21,044 nucleotides of DNA. It comes from JAABYT01 sp041581935. Lineage in GTDB: Bacteria; Pseudomonadota; Gammaproteobacteria; HK1. Location: positions 1 through 21,044 of the forward strand of contig JBFICP010000025.1 of NCBI GenBank assembly GCA_041581935.1, in the 5' to 3' direction. Of this stretch, positions 15,008-21,044 are shown one piece after another; position 1 is the first letter of the stretch, and every line of letters starts with the position of its first letter. The notes below the pieces were generated by a model that saw only the letters and a program-made list of their open reading frames with translations, was not told the DNA's origin and did no database searches. Made by a program: the position numbers and the translations under genes.

Positions 15008-16193
15008 GAGGACGAGCTCGAGAGTCTGAGAGCCGCAACAGCGGCCGCAGGCGCACTCCGATGATATTTCCGATGACGGCCGCGACGATCCATACCCAGC
15101 CGTGGAGACTCGTCGAGGCAACGCCGCTGAAAAAAGCGCCGATGTTGCAGCCGTAGGCGAGCCTCGCGCCGTAACCGAGCAACAGGCCACCGAGGACGGC
15201 GGCGACCAGCGGCAGCGGTGAAAAGTTGGCGCTCAACCTGAGCTTGCCGCCGAGTGCCGCGGCGGCCAGTGCGCCGATGACGATGCCGAAATTCATGACC
15301 GAGGTGGTATCGGCCAGCAGGGGCCGCCCCAGAGCGCCCTGGGCGAAGTCCCCGCTCCAGAACGCGCTGGTTGCAGGGTCCCAGCCAAGCAGCACCGCCA
15401 CCTTGGCGGCCCACAGGGTAAAGCCCCACGTGATCGACCAGGGGTGGCCCGCCACCAGCAGCGTCAGCCAGTTGAGCACTGCAAGCGCGCCGGCGCCGAG
15501 TAGCAACGGCCACGGACCGCGCAGCAAACGATTCCAGCTGAAGCCGCCCTCCCACCAGAGCCCGCGCCCGTTGTGCCCGCCGAGCAGACGTAGCACGCCA
15601 TAAATGAGCATCAGGGCGAGCAGCTGCAGCGCAACCGCCTGCCAGCTTCCCATCGTCTTCGCTAGCGACACCGCACCGAGCCCCGGCAGGCTCGACCACC
15701 ACTGCAGATCGAGGCTCGCCCAGAAGGCGCCGATGCAGAAGAATACGAGCACCAGCACCATACGCAGATTACCGCCGGCGGCCGTGAACAGGGTTCCCGA
15801 GGCACACCCGCCGCCCATCTGCATGCCGATACCGAAGATAAGCGCTCCGAAGGCCATCGAGACACTGACCGGCGCCACCGCGCCGGCGACGCCATGTCCG
15901 AAAATCTGCCCCTCGGCAAGCACCGGTGCGAACAGAAGCATGGCAGCGGCCAGCATGAACATCTGTGCCGTGACGCCGGAGATGTCTCGCTCGACGATGG
16001 CGCGCAGATAAGCCCCGGTAAACCCGAACGCGGCGTGGTAGAGCGCCACTCCCAGGCCGATGCCGATGAGAAACAGCCACGGCTTGCTCGCGTCGAACGC
16101 GAACAGGTAAACGAACAGAGTGCTCGCGAGTGCCGCGACCAAAATCAGCGCGCCGCGCTGAACGGGGACAAAATCGTGAGTTGCGACGGTCAT
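15003..16193 (-). CDS. YeeE/YedE-family membrane transporter (sulfur compound uptake, TsuA-like)
   Basis: This 396-aa multi-pass membrane protein matches the YeeE/YedE family (PF04143), whose studied member TsuA imports thiosulfate. Two pseudo-symmetric halves each carry the conserved cysteine motif: MGGGCASGTLFTAAGG with Cys130, and LAYGCNIGAFFSGVAS with Cys349. GKAxxxG-type helices and about ten hydrophobic segments fill the rest. Cysteines in these motifs bind and pass the thiosulfate sulfur in TsuA. Start ATG 16193 is chosen although its ribosome binding site is weak; ATG 16232 and 16226 would add 13 or 11 residues. Its stop lies inside a REP-like hairpin. No thiosulfate enzyme is adjacent, so the true substrate (thiosulfate, selenium compound or other) is inference. 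Confidence 0.88.
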   Translation of the reverse strand: MTVATHDFVPVQRGALILVAALASTLFVYLFAFDASKPWLFLIGIGLGVALYHAAFGFTGAYLRAIVERDISGVTAQMFMLAAAMLLFAPVLAEGQIFGHGVAGAVAPVSVSMAFGALIFGIGMQMGGGCASGTLFTAAGGNLRMVLVLVFFCIGAFWASLDLQWWSSLPGLGAVSLAKTMGSWQAVALQLLALMLIYGVLRLLGGHNGRGLWWEGGFSWNRLLRGPWPLLLGAGALAVLNWLTLLVAGHPWSITWGFTLWAAKVAVLLGWDPATSAFWSGDFAQGALGRPLLADTTSVMNFGIVIGALAAAALGGKLRLSANFSPLPLVAAVLGGLLLGYGARLAYGCNIGAFFSGVASTSLHGWVWIVAAVIGNIIGVRLRPLLRLSDSRARPL

Positions 16194-16372
16194 GGCCGCT
16201 CTGTCAACCCAGTGGCTCCGGAGCATGTCCATAAAGGGTGACGACCCGCGCGAATCAGGTCAAGCACGGGTAATACGAGCCCGTTGTTACCGATCAGCGG
16301 GGGCCAGCGTCGATGCGAGATTGCGCGTCCCTGCGGCCGGCCGGACGTGCTTCAGTCATGTAGACTTCGCCC

Positions 16373-18097
16373 ATGATCGAGCGTCGCGATACCACGATCG
16401 AAGACTGCGCCCGGCACATCTACGAGGGGTTTCTTCGCTACAACGATGACTTCGGCCGCATCACCCGGCGCGCCCCGACCAATTTCGTTTCCGGCGACTG
16501 GAACCGTGCCCGGGCGGATTCCGTCGAGCGCATGGAGCTGTGGGAGAAGTCGCTCGCAAGGGTCGGCAGGTCGCTCGGCGAAATGCTCGGCGCGCGGATC
16601 AAGGATCGCCAGCTCTGGCACCGTATCAAGGAATACTACGGTTCGCGCATAGAATCTTTCGTCGACGCAGAGTTTGCGAGGACTTATTTCACCTCGATAT
16701 CACGCCGCATGTTCGAAACCGTCGGCGTGGATCCGCTTATCGAGTTCGTTCTCGAGCTCGATCCCCGCGACACGGCCGAGGTCGGGGTGGACAGATGGGT
16801 ATACGTGAACTGGGGCTCGCTCGATCAGATGTTCGAACGCGCTCTCGAAGATTTCAGCTTCGAAATTCCCTATGCCGACCGGGAGCGCTGCATTCGATTC
16901 GTCTGCGACGAGACCGTTCGTCTGTCACGTCGGCATTACCGCGGGCCCGATACGATTCTACGGGTGGAGCTGATGGTCCCGGTTTTCTACCAATCCGCCC
17001 GTGCCTTCCTGGTCGGAAAGATGGAAGGCGAGGAATGGACGTCGCCATTTGCTATTGTCATTGAAAACATTGATGAGCAAGTTCGGGTCGAGGCCGTGCT
17101 CATGTCGCAGGATGACATGAGCATTCTTTTCGGCTTCACGCGTTCGTACTTTTTCGTTGATCTCGAAAACGTTGCCGGCGCGGTGCGCTATTTGCGCAAA
17201 CTGATGCCGGACAAGCCCATCGACGAGTTGTACACGGTATTGGGACGAATTCGTCAGGGCAAAACGGAACGATATCGGGATCTTGCGCGACGCCTGAAAC
17301 GTTCCAACGACGTTTTCTGTCATGCCCCTGGTGATAAGGGTATGGTGATGATTGTTTTTACGCTGCCATCCCATCATCTGGTGTTCAAAGTCATTCGCGA
17401 CCGTTTCGGCTATTCAAAGACCGTGACCCATCAGCAGGTGCTCGACAGTTATCGACTGGTGTCCCGGCACGATCGGGTCGGTAGATTGATCGATACGCAG
17501 GCGTATCGAAATATCGAGCTACCGCTTGATCGCTTCTCCCCCGATCTGCTCGACGAACTCGTCAATGGCGCATCACGAACAACCCGAGTCTCGGGCGATC
17601 GACTGGTCGTCGATCTCGTCTACATGGAGAGAAAGCTCCGGCCACTCAACCTTTATCTGTCCGAGGCGAGCCGTGTTCGCGCCGAAGCGGCGGTCAGAGA
17701 CTATGGTCAGGCGATCAAGGAGCTGGCCATGACGAATATCTTCCCGGGTGACATGCTGCTCAAGAACTTCGGCGTGACGCGACACGGACGGGTCATTTTT
17801 TACGATTTCGATGAGATTTCATTGATGACCCGATGTCGATTCCGCGAGCTGCCCGCCGCGCGCACCGAGGAGCAGGAGCTTGCCTCAGAAACCTGGTTTT
17901 ATGTCGCTGACAATGACGTGTTTCCCGAGCAATTCGAAAATTTCCTCGGCATGAGTGAAAGTCTCAAGGCGTTGTTCATGGAGCACCACGGCGACCTTCT
18001 GAGTGCCGCCTACTGGCGGGGTATTCAACAGGGGCTCGAGGTGAGTGACGCGCAACCTTTCAGCCCTTACACACGGGCACCCGACGTGCGGAATTGA
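16373..18097 (+). CDS. aceK: Isocitrate dehydrogenase kinase/phosphatase
   Basis: This 574-aa protein is AceK (578 aa in E. coli), a bifunctional enzyme that phosphorylates and so switches off isocitrate dehydrogenase, or removes the phosphate. It thereby directs isocitrate into the glyoxylate bypass during growth on acetate or fatty acids. An N-terminal regulatory domain (about 1-310) precedes the kinase-like domain. The ATP loop APGDKGMVMIVF (318-329), Lys339 in HHLVFKVIRD, Asp460 in NIFPGDMLLKNFG and Asp478 in FYDFDEI agree with E. coli Lys336, Asp457 and Asp475, an offset of three. No strong ribosome binding site precedes ATG 16373, but the alignment start fits. Isocitrate lyase is not next to it; malate synthase G lies about 1 kb downstream on the other strand. 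Confidence 0.96.
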   Translation: MIERRDTTIEDCARHIYEGFLRYNDDFGRITRRAPTNFVSGDWNRARADSVERMELWEKSLARVGRSLGEMLGARIKDRQLWHRIKEYYGSRIESFVDAEFARTYFTSISRRMFETVGVDPLIEFVLELDPRDTAEVGVDRWVYVNWGSLDQMFERALEDFSFEIPYADRERCIRFVCDETVRLSRRHYRGPDTILRVELMVPVFYQSARAFLVGKMEGEEWTSPFAIVIENIDEQVRVEAVLMSQDDMSILFGFTRSYFFVDLENVAGAVRYLRKLMPDKPIDELYTVLGRIRQGKTERYRDLARRLKRSNDVFCHAPGDKGMVMIVFTLPSHHLVFKVIRDRFGYSKTVTHQQVLDSYRLVSRHDRVGRLIDTQAYRNIELPLDRFSPDLLDELVNGASRTTRVSGDRLVVDLVYMERKLRPLNLYLSEASRVRAEAAVRDYGQAIKELAMTNIFPGDMLLKNFGVTRHGRVIFYDFDEISLMTRCRFRELPAARTEEQELASETWFYVADNDVFPEQFENFLGMSESLKALFMEHHGDLLSAAYWRGIQQGLEVSDAQPFSPYTRAPDVRN

Positions 18098-18126
18098 TCG
18101 CGGCGGATTGTCGAGACGGGGATGAA

Positions 18127-18582
18127 CTATTCGTTGCGCGGATCGGGGGGGAGCATCGGCTGATGACGCCCCATGTATTCCCCGGTAGACGAGATCCAGA
18201 TCCGCCGCACCTGTCCGTAGACGTCGAGCGTATAGCGAATCTTCTGCGGTTGGCGCACCGAACCCGGCAGGACCATGCGATTGTTCATATCACGAATGGT
18301 CGCTCCGGGTGCGAGCGTCTTGATCGAGTCGTTGATTCTCACGCGCCGCCCCTCGGGTGGCCACATGACGCCCTTCCCGGCATCTTCGGGGATGATGCGC
18401 AGGCGTTCGACGGGAGCCGTGGCGGTGGGTTCGCTCGATTCGCTCGATTCGGTGAAATCGGTGACATCGGCGACTTCGAGCATGGCGGACGACGGCCTCT
18501 CCAGTGCAAAGAAAGCCAAGCTTTCCGGCGAGAAAAGGCATGCGCAGATAAGCGGGATCCAGAATTGGCGGTGCAGGTGCAT
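18127..18582 (-). CDS. Small exported protein with Ser-Ser-Glu repeat, unknown function
   Basis: This 151-aa protein is not recognised. It has a signal peptide (IPLICACLFSPESLA, about 9-23), then a low-complexity acidic stretch TESSESSEPTATAP (about 44-57) encoded by a tandem 9-nt DNA repeat. The C-terminal domain (about 70-140) has RIIPEDAGKG and MVLPGSVRQPQKIRYTLDV, ending PPDPRNE. It is probably periplasmic. The start ATG 18582 has only a weak AAG upstream. It is convergent with aceK (29-nt gap) and divergent from the zinc-ribbon gene. Composition resembles its neighbours. Confidence 0.65.
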   Translation of the reverse strand: MHLHRQFWIPLICACLFSPESLAFFALERPSSAMLEVADVTDFTESSESSEPTATAPVERLRIIPEDAGKGVMWPPEGRRVRINDSIKTLAPGATIRDMNNRMVLPGSVRQPQKIRYTLDVYGQVRRIWISSTGEYMGRHQPMLPPDPRNE

Positions 18583-18662
18583 GACTTGAGGCTAGGAGCT
18601 TAACGCGGGAAAATCAACGCGTTGCGTCGCAAAACCGGGACGTGCGAAACAAGAGGTGCGCG

Positions 18663-19085
18663 ATGAGCGATTCGCTGAATTGCTGGAAGTGCGGGTCCGG
18701 GCTTGGCGACATGCCGATGCCGTTGCGGCGCCGGGACGAATGCCCGGCCTGCGGCGCGGATCTCCATGTGTGCGTCATGTGTGAGTTCTACGATACGTCG
18801 GTGGCCAAGAGCTGCCGGGAGCCGGTGGCCGAGGAGGTGACCGACAAGGAGCGTGCCAATTTCTGCGACTACTTCCGCGGCCGGCCGGGAGTTCGCACCG
18901 CCGGTGGAGGCGGCGAAGCCGACGCGGCGCGCGCGCAGCTCGATGCCATGTTTGGAATCGAAGCCGATACGCCGGGCAAAGGGTCGGCGTCCGACGCCGA
19001 AAGTCTGATGGAGCGTAAGCGGGCCGCGGCAGACGAGGCGCGAAAAAAGCTCGACGCCTTGTTCGGCGACGATAAGAAATCGTAG
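18663..19085 (+). CDS. Zinc-ribbon protein with duplicated LDALFG motif
   Basis: This is a 140-aa protein of unknown function. Cysteine pairs C7xxC10, C27xxC30 and C37xxC40, plus Cys51 and Cys68, suggest a zinc ribbon and a second metal site; the N-terminus reads NCWKCGSGLG, then DECPACGADLHVC. The second half is a Gly-rich linker (about 79-86) and two copies of one short element: AARAQLDAMFG (88-98) and EARKKLDALFG (125-135). This suggests two docking or helix motifs for a partner. ATG 18663 follows GAGG by about 7 nt; the longer frame from 18642 is less likely. It is cytoplasmic. It lies between the exported-protein gene (divergent) and malate synthase G (convergent). Binding partner unknown. 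Confidence 0.75.
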   Translation: MSDSLNCWKCGSGLGDMPMPLRRRDECPACGADLHVCVMCEFYDTSVAKSCREPVAEEVTDKERANFCDYFRGRPGVRTAGGGGEADAARAQLDAMFGIEADTPGKGSASDAESLMERKRAAADEARKKLDALFGDDKKS

Positions 19086-19104
19086 CACCTGGCAAGCCTG
19101 CGCC

Positions 19105-19125
19105 CGCGGGAGGCTCGCTCCCGCG
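19105..19125. terminator. Bidirectional hairpin between convergent genes
   Basis: CGCGGGAG and CTCCCGCG pair (8 bp) around GCTCG, between the zinc-ribbon and malate synthase stop codons. With GGCAAGCCTG just upstream it also resembles the REP-like element at 14983-15007. No T-run follows on either strand, so termination is uncertain. Confidence 0.5.
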
Positions 19126-19131
19126 CGCACC

Positions 19132-21044
19132 TCATTTCGCTCGACTCGCCTTTACCTGCCGGCGGCGTGCGTGCAGCACCGGTTCGGTGTAGCCGTTCGC
19201 CTGCGCGCAGCCTTGGAAGATCAGGTCGACTGCGGCTTGGAAGGCGATGCTCTCGCCGAAGTTCGGGGCCATGTTTCGGTACAGTGGATCGCCGGCGTTC
19301 TGCCGGTCCACCACGGCTGCCATTTTCTCGAGGGTTTCCATCACCTGCTCTTTGGTCGCGACACCGTGGCGCAGCCAGTTGGCGATATGTTGACTGGAGA
19401 TCCGCAACGTGGCGCGATCCTCCATGAGGCCAACGTCGTTGATGTCGGGCACCTTGGAGCAGCCTACGCCTTGGTCCACCCAGCGCACCACGTAGCCGAG
19501 AATGCTCTGAGCATTGTTGTCGAGCTCGTTCTGCACGTCGTCATCGCTCAGATTCTGTCCACCGAGTAGCGGCAGCGTCAGAATATCGTCGAGGCTCGCG
19601 CGTTTGCGCTTCGCCAGCTCCCGCTGGCGCGCGGCCACGTTGATCTCGTGATAGTGCATGGCGTGCAACGTCGCGGCCGTCGGCGAAGGCACCCAGGCGG
19701 TGTTCGCTCCGGCCTCGGGGTGCGCGGATTTGCTATCCAGCATCGCGCGCATCTCGTCGGGCATCGCCCACATTCCCTTGCCAATTTGAGCCTTTCCGGG
19801 AAGTCCCGTCTCGATACCGACGTCCACGTTGTGGTCCTCGTAAGCGAGGATCCACGGCGACCCTTTCATGTCTGCCTTTTTGATGACCGCGCCGGCCTCC
19901 ATGATGGTATGGATCTCGTCACCGGTGCGATCGAGGAATCCGGTATTTATGAATATGACCCGATCCCTGGCCTCGCGTATGGATTCCTTCAGATTCACCG
20001 TGAGCCGCCGTTCCTCGTCCATGATGCCGATCTTGAGCGTGTTCGGCTCGAGACCGAGCGCATCCTCCACGCGGCCGAACAATCTCACGGTTGCCGCGAC
20101 CTCCTCGGGGCCGTGCAGCTTGGGCTTTACGATGTACACGCTGCCGGCCCGGCTGTTGGAGCGCGGCCCTGTGCCCTTGAGATCGTGCATCGCCGCCAGG
20201 CAGGTGACCATGGCGTCGAGAAATCCTTCAGGCGTTTCCTCGCCGTCGCTGGTGGTGACCGCGTCGGTGTACATATGCAGGCCGACGTTGCGCACCAGGA
20301 GCAGGCTTCGACCCGGGAGCGTCAGCGACTCGCCCCGTGGATCCGTATAAACACGGTCGGCGTTGAGGCTGCGGGTCACCGTCTTGCCGCTCTTGTCGAA
20401 GCTCGTCTCCAGGGTGCCTTTCATGATGCCGAGCCAGTTTCGGTACACGCGGACCTTGTCCTCCGCGTCCACGGCCGCGACGGAATCCTCACAGTCCTGG
20501 ATGGTCGTGATGGCGGATTCGAGGATCACGTCGTTGATGCCCGCCGGGTGGGTCTTTCCAATGAGCGCATCGCGGTCGATCTGAATCTCGATGTGCAGAC
20601 CGTTGTTGCGAAGCAGGATGCTGGTAAGCGCACCATCGACCTCGTTGAACCCGGCGAATTTGGAAGCGTGCGCGAGCCCGGTCCGGCGGCCGTTTTTCAA
20701 GGTGACGCTGAGCTGGCGCTCGCCGTCTGCCTCGGTGAGCTCGAATTCGGTGATGTCGGCATGGCTGCCCTCGGCGAGTCCGACGGACTTGTCGAGAAAT
20801 GCGGCGGCCGTTTCCACTACTCTCGCGCCGCGAACCGGGTTGAACTTCGGGCCGCGCTCGGCGCCGTGCGCATCGGCGATGGCATCGGTTCCATAAAGCG
20901 CATCATAGAGACTTCCCCAGCGGGCGTTCGCGGCGTTCAGGGCATAACGCGCATTATCGACGGGGACTACGAGCTGCGGTCCCGCCACCGAGGCGATTTC
21001 AGGATCGACATTCGTGGTGTCGGCCTCGAAGGCATTGCCTTCCG
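19132..21044 (-). CDS. glcB: Malate synthase G, N-terminus outside the window
   Basis: The last 636 residues of malate synthase G are present, starting in frame at EGNAFEADTTNVDPEIA; the first roughly 90 (E. coli length 723) lie beyond base 21044. The enzyme condenses glyoxylate and acetyl-CoA to malate. Family blocks are well kept: GPQLVVPVDNARYALNAANA, KAQIGKGMWAMPDEM, TAWVPSPTAATLHAMHYH, GYVVRWVDQGVGCSKVPD with the active-site Cys, MEDRATLRISSQHIANWLRH with the catalytic Asp, and NGYTEPVLHARRR at the end. It is an isoform G enzyme, not the AceB (A) form. Its stop faces the zinc-ribbon gene stop across a hairpin. With aceK nearby it suggests growth on acetate, fatty acids or glycolate. Regulation is not visible because the promoter is outside. 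Confidence 0.97.
   Translation of the reverse strand, partial: EGNAFEADTTNVDPEIASVAGPQLVVPVDNARYALNAANARWGSLYDALYGTDAIADAHGAERGPKFNPVRGARVVETAAAFLDKSVGLAEGSHADITEFELTEADGERQLSVTLKNGRRTGLAHASKFAGFNEVDGALTSILLRNNGLHIEIQIDRDALIGKTHPAGINDVILESAITTIQDCEDSVAAVDAEDKVRVYRNWLGIMKGTLETSFDKSGKTVTRSLNADRVYTDPRGESLTLPGRSLLLVRNVGLHMYTDAVTTSDGEETPEGFLDAMVTCLAAMHDLKGTGPRSNSRAGSVYIVKPKLHGPEEVAATVRLFGRVEDALGLEPNTLKIGIMDEERRLTVNLKESIREARDRVIFINTGFLDRTGDEIHTIMEAGAVIKKADMKGSPWILAYEDHNVDVGIETGLPGKAQIGKGMWAMPDEMRAMLDSKSAHPEAGANTAWVPSPTAATLHAMHYHEINVAARQRELAKRKRASLDDILTLPLLGGQNLSDDDVQNELDNNAQSILGYVVRWVDQGVGCSKVPDINDVGLMEDRATLRISSQHIANWLRHGVATKEQVMETLEKMAAVVDRQNAGDPLYRNMAPNFGESIAFQAAVDLIFQGCAQANGYTEPVLHARRRQVKASRAK

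Noticed and set aside
13781..15190. Longer version of the RND adaptor with about 98 extra N-terminal residues
   Set aside because: The extra part runs back into the YeeE gene and is not protein-like. ATG 14896 starts a lipoprotein signal peptide.
1..21044. CRISPR, tRNA, rRNA, transposase or toxin-antitoxin system
   Set aside because: No spaced repeats, cloverleaf, rRNA segment, DDE/IS motifs or typical toxin-antitoxin pair was found when reading both strands.

Overview
The window looks like a chromosomal segment of a GC-rich gammaproteobacterium. The evidence is the AceK isocitrate dehydrogenase kinase/phosphatase (a mainly proteobacterial protein), malate synthase G, a DUF4124 protein, an HAE-1 type RND efflux pair and REP-like GC-rich hairpins. 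I cannot name the genus. Almost all of the window is coding. I saw no tRNA, rRNA, CRISPR array, transposase or integrase.

Region 1 (1-5249, plus strand): the tail of an FtsX/MacB-type ABC permease; an agmatinase-family ureohydrolase followed 6 nt later by a YaiI/UPF0178 protein; a small membrane protein; a complete FosX-type fosfomycin hydrolase in visibly lower-GC DNA; a YpsA/SLOG-type 'putative molybdenum carrier'; an exported DUF4124 protein with two BamE-like repeats; a 310-nt hairpin-rich non-coding gap; and an M48 metalloprotease lipoprotein. Region 2 (5250-8436, minus strand), read in transcription order: a two-gene cassette of pantoate kinase (PoK) and 4-phosphopantoate--beta-alanine ligase (PPS), then a TM2-RDD fusion membrane protein and a META-domain protein. 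Region 3 (8609-10171, plus): an isochorismatase-family hydrolase and a leaderless-looking N-acetylmuramoyl-L-alanine amidase with an SH3 tail. Region 4 (10175-16193, minus), in transcription order: a YeeE/YedE transporter, an RND adaptor lipoprotein, the RND pump and a small unknown protein. Region 5 (16373-21044): aceK (plus), a small exported protein (minus), a zinc-ribbon protein (plus), and glcB (minus, cut by the window end).

The most notable content is the PoK-PPS pair at 6857-8436. These two enzymes form the archaeal route from pantoate to 4'-phosphopantothenate. Most bacteria use PanC plus pantothenate kinase for this step. Here the genes overlap by 4 nt and have their own promoter-like sequence, in an otherwise bacterial neighbourhood. 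The second most notable item is fosX, which keeps all metal and catalytic residues known from Listeria FosX. AceK and malate synthase G both serve the glyoxylate bypass, but isocitrate lyase is not in this window.
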